The notes beneath the pieces were generated by a model. The model searched no databases. It was not told where the DNA came from and saw only the letters and a program-made list of their open reading frames with translations. A stretch of 64,000 nt of DNA from Paracoccaceae bacterium (lineage in GTDB: Bacteria; Pseudomonadota; Alphaproteobacteria; Rhodobacterales; Rhodobacteraceae): positions 248,001 through 312,000 of the forward strand of contig JACONK010000018.1 in the NCBI GenBank assembly GCA_014323795.1, read 5' to 3'. Position numbers and translations under genes: made by a program. Below, in pieces: positions 1 to 8,477 of this stretch (positions within the stretch are counted from its first letter, which is position 1; the number at the start of each line of letters is the position of its first letter).

Positions 1-190
1 AACTGTCAAAATCACCGGCAATCGCCGCCGGTTTCAACCCTAGGTCGCCTGCCAGATTGCCACCGCCATCAACGCAAACCAGTGTCGGCGCAAGGTCAAG
101 CACCGCCCGCAAATCAGATTCTCGTACTTCGCCGCCACCCAAAAGCGTCACCTTTGTGGCACCTGCAACAATTTTGCTTAAGGTTTCCAA
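1..190 (-). CDS. thiN: Thiamine diphosphokinase, N-terminal part (runs off the window)
   Basis: About 63 residues are visible on the minus strand; the 3' end is cut by the window edge. The product would phosphorylate thiamine to thiamine diphosphate in the cytoplasm. Visible motifs are a Rossmann-like beta strand with LLGGGE, the CVDGGGN segment (family ADGG-N) and AIAGDFDS, the family's metal-binding GDFDS. No ATG is available after the upstream in-frame stop. I chose a TTG start at 190 because GGAGA lies six bases before it; a GTG slightly upstream is an alternative. The gene is about 130 bp downstream of a TATAAT-containing 19-base motif (321-339) that recurs upstream of the lrp-like gene. 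Confidence 0.8.
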   Translation of the reverse strand, partial: METLSKIVAGATKVTLLGGGEVRESDLRAVLDLAPTLVCVDGGGNLAGDLGLKPAAIAGDFDS

Positions 191-320
191 ATTGGTTCTC
201 CACACGATCCAATTCCGAAAATTTCCGGCCGATTTGCCTAAAAATGGAGTTTTCTGTCAGGTCGGCACGAATTTCGTTCGCAGGTTAAAGCATTAATTGC
301 GAGTGGTGGAATCAAAAAAA

Positions 321-339
321 ATGGGGATTATATATTTGA
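321..339 (-). promoter_or_regulatory. TATAAT-containing 19-base motif, copy 1
   Basis: The minus strand reads TCAAATATATAATCCCCAT, containing a perfect TATAAT box and lying about 130 bp upstream of the thiN start. The identical 19-mer occurs at 60339-60357 upstream of the lrp-like gene, in the matching orientation relative to the gene. A looser variant (TCAGGTATATAACCCCA) is at 872-888. No convincing -35 box is shared, so promoter function is inferred. Confidence 0.45.
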
Positions 340-363
340 TTAGACGCCCGAATACTGCATCCT

Positions 364-655
364 TCACCGCATACATGCCCTGCTTTTGTTTTCCCTGCGC
401 AGCCATGAAAGCGTACAGGTGCTGCCTTGGGGTGTGTTGCAGGGGCCGCACGGCACCACACGGTCTGGCATAGCCATTCGGCCCGCCGTCCGGGCGTGGC
501 AGGTTATGGTCAGGTTCCCGATAGCCGGGTTCATCAAACTTTCTGCCACATCCCCTGCAACGATGGCCGTGCCGGTCGGGCACCATGCGCATACATTTGT
601 GCCCGCGTCCGCCACACCCCCTCCGGTTCCTTCACGCGCTGTCTAATGCGCAAGG
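364..655 (-). pseudogene. Frameshifted HNH-endonuclease-type relic
   Basis: Two minus-strand frames each carry half of an HNH/zinc-knuckle module. From about 592 to 482 one frame reads HRCRGCGRKF and then EPDHNLPRPDGG, matching the C-x2-C and E-x-DH-x-x-P-x-x-GG half of HNH domains. From about 462 to 364 a different frame reads VVPCGPCN followed by TLSWLRRENK, matching the C-x2-C-N second half. A frameshift near 465-480 separates them. Such HNH modules are known from homing-type nucleases and the C-termini of some DNA methyltransferases; no methyltransferase catalytic motif was found upstream. Function is presumably lost. Confidence 0.55.
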
Positions 656-1169
656 GCCGGTGTGTGCACTTCCCCGTCATCGGTGCGGGCGGGTTCTTGC
701 GTCCTGAATCCCTGCAAGCCCGTATAAGGTGAAAGACCGACCGGTTAATCGGCACTTAAAGCCCGATAAAGGAGGCGTTACCCCCCGTATCTGACCCTTG
801 CGCCTGGCCCCGGATTTACATTAAGGCGAAAACCGGGCACCAGTCTTTCTGCCCGGGGGGAAGCTGTATAGTCAGGTATATAACCCCAAAAAAAATCGCA
901 CATTCCCAAACGTACTGGCGAAATTGGTGTGCAGCGGGTATCTTTGCCAGATGGCCGGATTAATCTTTCCGGTTCCGCGGCGCGGACCGGCAAAAATTCA
1001 AAGAGAAAAGGGCCGGCGGCAAGGGTATTTTGGCCGAAGAAGGCTTCATGTCCGGGCATTCCGCGCAGTTTCCTGACACTGTTGGCCTTGTTACGCAGAA
1101 GTTTCGATGATTGTAGATGAAACCGCGCAGCGGCGTTAATGACCCGAAGGCGGATTTCCGGTTTCATGG
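656..1169. other. Non-coding spacer
   Basis: About 500 bp in which I recognise no gene. Open frames on both strands have no family resemblance. The only notable element is the TCAGGTATATAACCCCA sequence at 872-888, which resembles the repeated 19-base motif found at 321-339 and 60339-60357. Confidence 0.4.
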
Positions 1170-1769
1170 ATGGGTGCCCCCATCCGAGCCATGATTTCCC
1201 TGGCCCTTGCCGTTTTCTTTCCCATCGCCACGCCTGGTCCCGGTTTTCTGTTCCTGGCAGGCATGGCGACAGATTTCGGGTTTCGCCGGGCGGTGCCCTG
1301 TCTGGCGCAACTTTTGATCTGCAACACGCTGGTGCTTTTGCTGGTGGCAGGCGGTGTGGCGGCCCTGGTGCTCACCGACCCGGTGACACGGACACCGCTG
1401 ATGATGGCTTCGCTGTGCTATCTGCTTTACCTGGCCGGGCACATCGCATGCGCAGGCTTCCGCATCGCAATAATCGGGGAGAAGCACTGCCCGGACCCTG
1501 TGTGGCGGGGTTATGCCGCCACAATCAACCCCAAAGCCTATGCTGTCAACTCAGTCTTTATCACCAGCTTCCCAATTTACCCGGAGAACTGCCCGGCTGA
1601 AGTCGCAGTTGTCGCAGCCGTCTGGCTGCCCCTGCATCTGGCCTCGGCCTGGTTCGGTGCCACAATTAACCAGTTCGTTCCGCCGCCACGGGCGGTGAAC
1701 ATCGGCCTGGCAACCTCGATACTGCTGGTCGTGGGGCTCACCACGTTTGTAATGGTCGAAAGACCTTAA
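1170..1769 (+). CDS. LysE/RhtB-family amino-acid exporter
   Basis: A 199-residue polytopic membrane protein of the LysE/RhtB export superfamily, which effluxes amino acids or related metabolites. The N-terminal [21 protein letters not shown] segment matches the family signature (TPGP, then a glycine/arginine loop). About five or six hydrophobic segments follow, and [12 protein letters not shown] corresponds to the conserved NPKA motif before the last helices. Length is normal for the family. An internal ATG at 1191 is an equally plausible start since neither has a strong ribosome site. It converges on prfB with a four-base overlap of the ends. Substrate cannot be told from sequence. Confidence 0.75.
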   Translation: MGAPIRAMISLALAVFFPIATPGPGFLFLAGMATDFGFRRAVPCLAQLLICNTLVLLLVAGGVAALVLTDPVTRTPLMMASLCYLLYLAGHIACAGFRIAIIGEKHCPDPVWRGYAATINPKAYAVNSVFITSFPIYPENCPAEVAVVAAVWLPLHLASAWFGATINQFVPPPRAVNIGLATSILLVVGLTTFVMVERP

Positions 1770-2893
1770 TCCTCTGCCCGCACATGATCACGGCTCATGC
1801 CCGCCACGCCCTGGGCCAATACGGCCGCCATGAACGGCGTCAGATCGCCGTCGAGTACGCCCTTCGTGTCCGACGTCTCATACCCGGTGCGCAGATCCTT
1901 TACCATCTGGTAGGGCTGCAGCACGTAGGAGCGGATCTGGTTACCCCAGCCCGCTGCGCCCTTGGCTTCATGCGCCTCGTTAATCGCTGCAGACCGCTTA
2001 TCGAGTTCCATGTGGTAAAGCCTTGATTTCAGGGCTTTCATCGCAATATCGCGGTTCTGGTGTTGGGATTTTTCGGAGCTTGTGACGACGATGCCCGTCG
2101 GATGGTGGGTGATGCGCACCGCCGAGTCAGTCTTGTTCACGTGCTGGCCACCGGCACCTGACGCCCGAAAGGTATCGATGCGGACGTCGGATGGATTCAC
2201 CTCAATCTCAATATTGTCAGCCACGACAGGATAGACCCAGACAGAAGTGAAGCTGGTGTGCCTCTTGGCGGCACTGTCAAACGGGCTGATCCGCACGAGG
2301 CGATGCACACCCGATTCGGATTTAAGCCAGCCGTAGGCGTTGTGACCTTCGATCTTGTAGGCTACTGACTTCAGCCCGGCTTCGTCTCCCGGGCTTTCCG
2401 ACAGGGTTTCAACCCTGTAGCCCTGTCGCTCTGCCCAGCGCAGGTACATTCGGGCAAGCATGGCGGCCCAGTCGCAGCTTTCGGTGCCGCCAGCACCCGC
2501 ATTTATTTCCAAATAGGTGTCGTTGGCGTCCGTTTCTCCGTTCAGGAGGGCTTCCAGTTCTCTCTGCGCGGCGGTTTTGGCAAGTTTCCGGACCGCAGCC
2601 TCCGCCTCTGCCACCACCTCTGAATCACCTTCAATTTCACCGAGTGCGATCAGCTCCACGTTATCAGCGAGATCCTGTTTCAGACCTTTATAGGTATTCA
2701 TCGCGTCGACAAGTGCCTGACGTTCGCGCATCAGCTTCTGCGCTCTAGCCGGGTCGTTCCAAAGGTTCGGATCTTCCGATATCGCATCGAATTCTTCAAG
2801 CCGATGCGCCGCTGTTTCCCAATCCATGCGCTGTGCCAGCAAGTCGAGCGACCTGGCGATCTCCTCAGTCAATCCCTCGATTTCAGCGCGCAT
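1766..2893 (-). CDS. prfB: Peptide chain release factor 2
   Basis: A 375-residue class I release factor that reads UAA/UGA and hydrolyses peptidyl-tRNA on the ribosome. GGQ is at residues 248-250 in the context GAGGQHVNK, and the RF2 stop-recognition tripeptide SPF occurs in [12 protein letters not shown], which separates it from RF1 (PxT). The N-terminal coiled-coil domain is complete. The frame is continuous from ATG to stop, so there is no programmed +1 frameshift of the E. coli type. The start (MRAEIEGL) matches the usual alphaproteobacterial N-terminus. Just upstream lies a short orphan coding tail instead of the cell-wall genes that I remember beside prfB in relatives. Confidence 0.97.
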   Translation of the reverse strand: MRAEIEGLTEEIARSLDLLAQRMDWETAAHRLEEFDAISEDPNLWNDPARAQKLMRERQALVDAMNTYKGLKQDLADNVELIALGEIEGDSEVVAEAEAAVRKLAKTAAQRELEALLNGETDANDTYLEINAGAGGTESCDWAAMLARMYLRWAERQGYRVETLSESPGDEAGLKSVAYKIEGHNAYGWLKSESGVHRLVRISPFDSAAKRHTSFTSVWVYPVVADNIEIEVNPSDVRIDTFRASGAGGQHVNKTDSAVRITHHPTGIVVTSSEKSQHQNRDIAMKALKSRLYHMELDKRSAAINEAHEAKGAAGWGNQIRSYVLQPYQMVKDLRTGYETSDTKGVLDGDLTPFMAAVLAQGVAGMSRDHVRAED

Positions 2894-2943
2894 TTGGGGG
2901 GCCCTTCTTCTCGGCCGAATATCTACGGCCCTGATGCGGGTGA

Positions 2944-3057
2944 TTCAAGCCTGCTTCCGCAGGAACCGTGCCTGTACGGCATTCTTGATCATCCAGAGGT
3001 CGAGCGCATCGATGACACGCACACTGGTGCGCAAACCCGCCGGATCAAAGCCATCTC
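2944..3057 (-). pseudogene. Orphan C-terminal coding tail, family unknown
   Basis: After an in-frame TGA, the minus strand gives about 36 codons with coding-like composition, ending LWMIKNAVQARFLRKQA and a TGA at 2944-2946. There is no start codon. A neighbouring frame immediately upstream (about 3058-3150) also reads coding-like (ALYFTVCCPDDLVRIVSEF), suggesting one frameshifted gene end. I cannot assign a family. It sits exactly where genes for PBP1A and an amidase are expected between prfB and rne in many Rhodobacterales (from memory). Confidence 0.3.
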
Positions 3058-3201
3058 CTAATCAACCTCCTGAATTCGGATACAATCCGCACCAGATCGT
3101 CCGGACAACACACGGTAAAATACAGGGCTGCGCCAGCGAAATCATGGATTATCCGATTCCCCGGTCGGTGCTGGCTGTACCACAGTTCAGCTAAAAAGCG
3201 A

Positions 3202-3278
3202 TTGAACTTTCCCAAATTCGCCCATATGCGTTGTTTTCAACAGGCAGGCGAAACCCTGTGTGTTGAGACAGTTTCGCC
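3202..3278 (+). promoter_or_regulatory. Probable rne promoter and leader hairpin
   Basis: TTGAAC (3202-3207), a 17-base spacer and TATGCG (3225-3230) form a plausible sigma-70 promoter reading toward rne. Right after it GGCGAAAC (3247-3254) pairs with the segment ending TTTCGCC (3272-3278), extended by CTGT/ACAG, giving a stable hairpin near the predicted 5' end. The leader would be about 375 nt. Long structured rne leaders are known to mediate autoregulation in enterobacteria; a similar role here is inference. Confidence 0.4.
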
Positions 3279-3613
3279 GGGTGTGGCCCGGGCTGTTCGT
3301 GCCGGAAGACCGGCCCAGGAACACCCGAATACCAAGCTTGGCAGGCCCAGCCGGGCCAACAACCCGAATTGCGGTGCATGGGGCGCAAAACTGCCCCGTG
3401 GCGTCGCCAGAACTTGGCTTGCAGGCGTATATTGCGCCGTGCGGGCCGGAGAAATCGCGATGAGGCGCACTGACGTTTTGGCACCTCTTACTGCGGTCGA
3501 CACTATGTCGGCCAATGCCGCACAACTGTGCACCTTCGCCCTATATTCCCGCACAACCCCTCCCCGGTGCCACTTGGTGCAAGGTTTGTCGGTGTGCGTG
3601 AACGGAACACATC

Positions 3614-6100
3614 ATGGCAAAAAAGATGCTCATCGATGCCACACATGCGGAAGAGACCCGTGTTGTGGTGGTCGACGGAAACAAGGTCGCGGAGTTCGAC
3701 TTTGAATCGCAAAACAAGCACCAGCTCGCTGGCAATATCTATCTGGCAAAAGTCACGCGAGTGGAGCCATCGCTCCAATCCGCGTTTGTGGACTACGGTG
3801 GCAATCGGCATGGATTTCTGGCATTCCCGGAAATCCATCCGGACTACTACCAAATCCCTGTCGCCGACCGGGAAAAGCTGCTGTTGGAAGAAGCGGAATA
3901 TGTACGCCGGCAGGCTGAAGAAGAGGCCCAGCGCGAAGCAACCGCAGAAAAACCCATATCCCGGCACCCCCAGCAGTCTTCGAAGGTGGCAGATGCCCAC
4001 TTGGACGAGGTTTTCCAGTCCGACGTGACCGACTTGGATGAGCCGGATACCAGGATCGTCAATGTGCCCGAAGATAGGGCCGGGGATACCCCAGCAGGAG
4101 CCGAAGCGGCTGTTGAAGCCGTAGAGGTTGAGGGGGAGGAAGACGACGCCCGATCAGAGGCTCGCGTACGCAAACCGCGTGTACGCAGCTACAAGATCCA
4201 AGAGGTCATTAAAGTCCGTCAAATTCTGCTCGTCCAGGTGGTTAAGGAAGAGCGTGGCAACAAAGGTGTTGCGCTCACGACTTACCTGAGTCTTGCCGGG
4301 CGTTACTGCGTATTGATGCCCAATACGGCCCGCGGCGGCGGCGTCTCCCGCAAGATCACCAGCACAACTGACCGCAAGAAACTGAAAGAGATCGCATGCG
4401 ATATCGAAGTACCGGAAGGTGCAGGCCTGATCATCCGCACAGCGGGTGCCAAACGCACAAAGACGGAAATCAAGCGAGACTACGAATACCTGCTGCGCCA
4501 GTGGGAACAGATCCGCGACCTTACGCTGAAATCCATCGCGCCTGCGAAAATATATGAAGAGGGCAACCTCATCAAACGGTCGATCCGCGACCTCTACAAC
4601 CGCGACATCGACGAAATCCTTGTTGAGGGCGAAGCCGGATACCGCGAGGCCAAGGATTACATGAAGATGCTGATGCCAAGCCACGCGGTTCGGGTGAAGC
4701 ACTACACCGACACCATGCCGCTTTATACACGGCATCAGGTCGAAGGCTACCTCGACGCGATGTTCAATCCCACGGTTCATCTGAAATCCGGCGGATACAT
4801 CGTGATTGGCATCACCGAGGCGTTGGTGGCCATCGATGTGAACTCCGGCAAGGCCACCAGGGAAGGTTCTATAGAGGAAACCGCCCTGCGCACCAACCTG
4901 GAAGCCGCCGAAGAAGTGGCACACCAGCTGAAACTGCGGGACCTGGCAGGCCTGATCGTGGTCGACTTCATCGACATGGAAGAGCGTCGCAACAACTCCG
5001 CCGTTGAGAAACGGATCAAGGAAGCGTTGAAGAATGACCGCGCCCGCATTCAGATCGGCCGGATTTCGACCTTTGGCCTGATGGAGATGTCGCGCCAGCG
5101 CCTGCGTCTTGGCATGCTGGAAGCAACAACCCGGCCATGCCCCGCCTGCCATGGCACAGGAATTGTCCGATCTGACGACAGCCATGCCCTGTCCATCCTG
5201 CGTGAACTGGAACAGGAAGGTACGCGCAAGAAATCGCAGGAAGTTATGGTGACCGCGCCTGTAGGTGTCGCGAACTACCTGCTGAACGAGAAACGCGAAC
5301 ACATCGCTATGATCGAAATGCGCTACGGCCTGTTAATCCGCATCAACGCGGACCCGACGCTGATCAGCCCGGACTACAAGATTGAGAAATTCATAATTTC
5401 CTCCCGCCCGGTGCCGAAGCCAGGCCCCCGGACGATCACAATCGACACCGTGGAACCGGTCGAAGCCGGGGAGGTGCCCCAAAAGGTGGAAGAGCCTGAA
5501 GAGGATCGGACGAAAAAGAGGCGGCGGCGGCGCGGCAGCGGCGACCGGCGAACGCAACAGGGTAGCAGTACAGAGACATCGGACGCCAACGCAGCTGACG
5601 AACCGAATGACGGCGATACCTCTGCGGTGACAAAGGACGGCGCAGGATGCGCTGTAACTGCAGACGATACCCCGACTGAAGGAAAACCCAAACGCAAGTC
5701 GCGGCACCGCAGAAGTTCTAAAAAGTCGGATGAGGCGGAGGTCAAAGACGAAGCTGCGGGCGCAGATTCAGAAGTGGTTGCCGAGACTGAGGAGAAGCCC
5801 GGGAAAGCCAGGCGCAAGCGTGGCAGCCGCGGCAGCCGGTCCAAAAAGGCTCGTGCTGCCAACGGAGTTAAATCGGTATCGGGCACCGAAGACGCGCCAG
5901 AAGAAAATCCAAAAATCCAGCTGCGCGGTAAAAAGGACAACGCACCAGGAACTGTCTCTGCTGCTGCCGCACCCACGTCGGAATATCCTGCGTCGGCACA
6001 CAATCCAGAACCCGCTGTGGGCGAAGCCTTGGCAGACCCTACCCCCGTCCCGAAAGATCTGCCAAATCCGAAACGACACGGCTGGTGGTCACGCGGGTAA
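3614..6100 (+). CDS. rne: Ribonuclease E/G
   Basis: An 828-residue endoribonuclease that starts most mRNA decay and processes rRNA and tRNA precursors at the inner face of the membrane. The N-terminal MLIDATHAEETRVVVVDG strand leads into an S1 domain interrupted by a long acidic insert (about residues 95-190), as is usual in Rhodobacterales. The DNase I-like catalytic core carries Asp408 (IDVNSGKATREG) and Asp451 (VVDFIDM); the zinc link is CPACHGTG at Cys509/Cys512. The C-terminal 230 residues are low-complexity, rich in Arg/Lys and acidic residues, the expected RNA-binding and degradosome scaffold. The gene has a roughly 375-nt leader with a hairpin. Confidence 0.97.
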   Translation: MAKKMLIDATHAEETRVVVVDGNKVAEFDFESQNKHQLAGNIYLAKVTRVEPSLQSAFVDYGGNRHGFLAFPEIHPDYYQIPVADREKLLLEEAEYVRRQAEEEAQREATAEKPISRHPQQSSKVADAHLDEVFQSDVTDLDEPDTRIVNVPEDRAGDTPAGAEAAVEAVEVEGEEDDARSEARVRKPRVRSYKIQEVIKVRQILLVQVVKEERGNKGVALTTYLSLAGRYCVLMPNTARGGGVSRKITSTTDRKKLKEIACDIEVPEGAGLIIRTAGAKRTKTEIKRDYEYLLRQWEQIRDLTLKSIAPAKIYEEGNLIKRSIRDLYNRDIDEILVEGEAGYREAKDYMKMLMPSHAVRVKHYTDTMPLYTRHQVEGYLDAMFNPTVHLKSGGYIVIGITEALVAIDVNSGKATREGSIEETALRTNLEAAEEVAHQLKLRDLAGLIVVDFIDMEERRNNSAVEKRIKEALKNDRARIQIGRISTFGLMEMSRQRLRLGMLEATTRPCPACHGTGIVRSDDSHALSILRELEQEGTRKKSQEVMVTAPVGVANYLLNEKREHIAMIEMRYGLLIRINADPTLISPDYKIEKFIISSRPVPKPGPRTITIDTVEPVEAGEVPQKVEEPEEDRTKKRRRRRGSGDRRTQQGSSTETSDANAADEPNDGDTSAVTKDGAGCAVTADDTPTEGKPKRKSRHRRSSKKSDEAEVKDEAAGADSEVVAETEEKPGKARRKRGSRGSRSKKARAANGVKSVSGTEDAPEENPKIQLRGKKDNAPGTVSAAAAPTSEYPASAHNPEPAVGEALADPTPVPKDLPNPKRHGWWSRG

Positions 6101-6495
6101 TTGCCCGGACAGACCCCGGTGGAATCCGGGGAAGACCAAGGGATGCTTTATAACTCTCGACGCACCGTACGTCTGGCCCTGATGAATCGCTGGTCCTTGC
6201 GGGCCTCGGCCAGACCCTTGGCGGGTTTTTCAAAGAGGCACTTTCTGTGTGGCGGCGTGTCTATTCCCGCGCCCCGTGCATGCTGCGCATACTCGCCACA
6301 GGCTACGCGAAAATCAGAAATCCCGTTCAGGCCTCCGTAGTGACAGCAGAACGCCATGCGGTGCAAGACAATTTCAAACAGGTTCAAACAGGCGAAAGTT
6401 CACACAAAACGTGCCCGGCGGCTCTTGCCGCAAGGCGCGACAGACCGGATAAAGCCCGATGATATTCTGTCAGTGTCACACAAGAAAAGGTGAAG
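6101..6495. other. Spacer between rne and the DsbA-family gene
   Basis: About 395 bp without a recognisable gene. One plus-strand frame (about 6180-6330) reads weakly coding-like (VLAGLGQTLGGFFKEAL) but has no start or family match. A GC-rich stretch followed by GGTTTTT near 6215-6230 could end rne transcription. Confidence 0.35.
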
Positions 6496-7248
6496 ATGAT
6501 GAAATTATTTCAAACCGCAGCCCTTGTAACTGCCCTTGCTGCCCCTGTGTCTGCAGGTGGATTGCAAGATATGACCCCTGATGAGCGCGGGACATTCCGG
6601 GCGGAGGTCCGTGCTTACCTTCTGGAAAACCCCGAAGTACTGATCGAGGCTATGGATATCCTGCGCATCCGCGAAGCAGAGGCAGAGGTGCAGGCTGATA
6701 CACGCCTTCTGTCGCAATTCGGCGATGCGATTTACAACGACGGCGTGTCCTGGGTCGGCGGCAATCCGGACGGCGACATCACCATCGTAGAATTTCTCGA
6801 CTATCGCTGCGGCTACTGCCGCCGGGCCTATGGCGAAATACAGGCCATGCTGGCCGAAGACGGCAAAATTCGCCGGGTGGTGAAAGAATTCCCGATCCTG
6901 GGCGAAGATTCCGACGAATCGGCAAAATTGGCACTCGCCACGCTGCAGGTGCTGGGAGACGAGGCTTACGGGCGCATGCATGACGTGCTGATGACCTTTG
7001 AAGGCCCGGTGACAGACCAGACCCTGCCGCTGATTGCCCGGCGTGCGGATATCGATATCGATCAGGTACTACCTGCCATGGAAAGCGACGCAGTAGCGGA
7101 ACACATCGCCTCCATCCGTCTGCTTGCACAGCGGTTGAACGTGACTGGTACGCCTGCTTTCGTGGTCGGTGCAACCATGGTGCGCGGCTACGTGCCCAAA
7201 GACGCTATGAGCCGGATTGTAGCCGAAGAGCGTGAACGGGCCAGGTAA
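6496..7248 (+). CDS. Secreted DsbA-family thiol:disulfide oxidoreductase
   Basis: About 250 residues with an N-terminal signal peptide ending near PVSAG, so periplasmic. A short helical N-terminal extension (residues 25-80) precedes a thioredoxin fold with the redox motif CGYC in DYRCGYCRRAY, and a cis-proline loop VTGTPAFVVG near the C-terminus. This arrangement is that of the Com1/DsbA-like subgroup that oxidises or isomerises disulfides in exported proteins. I prefer ATG at 6496 (AAGG five bases before it) to the in-frame GTG at 6490. Downstream lies the dctB relic; the upstream spacer is empty. Confidence 0.9.
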   Translation: MMKLFQTAALVTALAAPVSAGGLQDMTPDERGTFRAEVRAYLLENPEVLIEAMDILRIREAEAEVQADTRLLSQFGDAIYNDGVSWVGGNPDGDITIVEFLDYRCGYCRRAYGEIQAMLAEDGKIRRVVKEFPILGEDSDESAKLALATLQVLGDEAYGRMHDVLMTFEGPVTDQTLPLIARRADIDIDQVLPAMESDAVAEHIASIRLLAQRLNVTGTPAFVVGATMVRGYVPKDAMSRIVAEERERAR

Positions 7249-7443
7249 AGGGGCACTGCGATTCGGCCATACCCTGGCAAGACGACACTCTGGCCCAAAG
7301 GCAGTTTGGGCAGCGGGCCGGCACCCGGCTGCGCCTCGAAGGCTTTCCTGACCTGCGGAATGCACCTAAAATTTCGGCCTTGGATATAGATACGAATACG
7401 GATTTTAACGCACAGCCCAATAGGGTGCCCCGCATCGGCGTGT

Positions 7444-8472
7444 TTGTATTTTTTTATTTCTGCCCTGCTGATTTGGCGTCGAATTTCTGTTTCGTGGATC
7501 GACCCAAAGATCCCGTTTCAAAGCCGGCGTCTGACTTACTCCGTCTCTTTCGAGGAAATGCGGACATCGGTGAACGCGGTGCTGATGCTGCAGTTGATGG
7601 GCTTCACAAGTCTGACCGCGCTCGGGTTCTATCTGTTGTAGCACCGGGAGATCCGGCAATTCTTCATGTTTCGGGCAGAAAGCCGCGGGATGCGGACACT
7701 GAACCGCAGGAGGAAATCGCCGAACGGGTGCGGATCGAGGGATATTCAGAAGGCCGAACAATCCTTGACGCAATCGTCCGAATCAGCCGTACTTGGGAGG
7801 GCCTGTGCCGCATGTCAGCCATGAGCTGAACCAGCCCCTTGCAGCCATACGGATCTATCTGGCGGGGCCAGGCTGCCAGTGCAACAAAAACACCATGCGG
7901 AGGCCTTGCCATCCTTTCAGCGAATCGACAATTTGATTGCTCGTATAGGAGTGATCACGCGGCAACTGAAACCTTACACCCGCAAGGGGCCGGATGATAT
8001 CGTGCAGCCTGATACGTGCGATTGCGTCTTGGGTCCGCTGTCAATGATGTCACCACAGATTCCCCGGATGCAGGTGCAAATCCCCCAAACCCTGCCGCCA
8101 AACCTGATGCAGGTGATGGGTGACATGGTGCACATTGAACAGGTGAGCGTGAACCCGTTAAGGCATGCGCACCTGATTCCATGAAATGCCACAATGACAG
8201 GCAGTGCGACCTCATTCTGACCAGCGGTGACATCGCAAATTTCGCCGTGCGGGATAACGGGTCCGGTATCGCCAACCTTGATGAGCTGTTCGAGCTCTTC
8301 TACACAACCAATAAACCCGGAGACGGGGTGGGGCCGGGCCTTGCCGTTTCTTTGGGTATTGCCAAGGATCCGGATGGGCGGCTTCTTGCAGGAAACGGGC
8401 GCGAAAGTGGTGCCAATGTTTGAGTCCCTTCTTCCTGGTCCGGATAAAACATCGGTGGAAGCGGTGGGATAA
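7444..8472 (+). pseudogene. Decayed C4-dicarboxylate sensor kinase (DctB-like)
   Basis: Pieces of a membrane histidine kinase are spread over at least three frames. In order: a hydrophobic segment ending FTSLTALGFYLL (to 7641), a coiled-coil-like stretch, the H-box SHELNQPLAAIRIYL (about 7810-7865, the phosphoacceptor His within it), a dimerisation helix RIDNLIARIGVITRQLKPY (7920-7980), a MQVMGDMVHIEQV segment equivalent to the helix before the N-box, and the ATPase G-boxes VRDNGSGIANLDELFELFYTT and VGPGLAVSLGI (8250-8365). Stops and frameshifts lie between all of them, and the N-box asparagine run is altered. The relic ends six bases before the intact dctD, the usual dctBD order. Confidence 0.85.
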
Positions 8473-8477
8473 AAGCC

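Noticed and set aside
778-1167. 129-codon minus-strand open frame
   Set aside because: No family match, odd composition, no ribosome site; treated as spacer.
1766-2893. Programmed frameshift in prfB
   Set aside because: The reading frame is continuous from ATG to stop with no internal UGA, so no frameshift is needed.
4154-5302. 382-codon minus-strand open frame inside rne
   Set aside because: It mirrors the codon structure of rne and has no independent motif or ribosome site.
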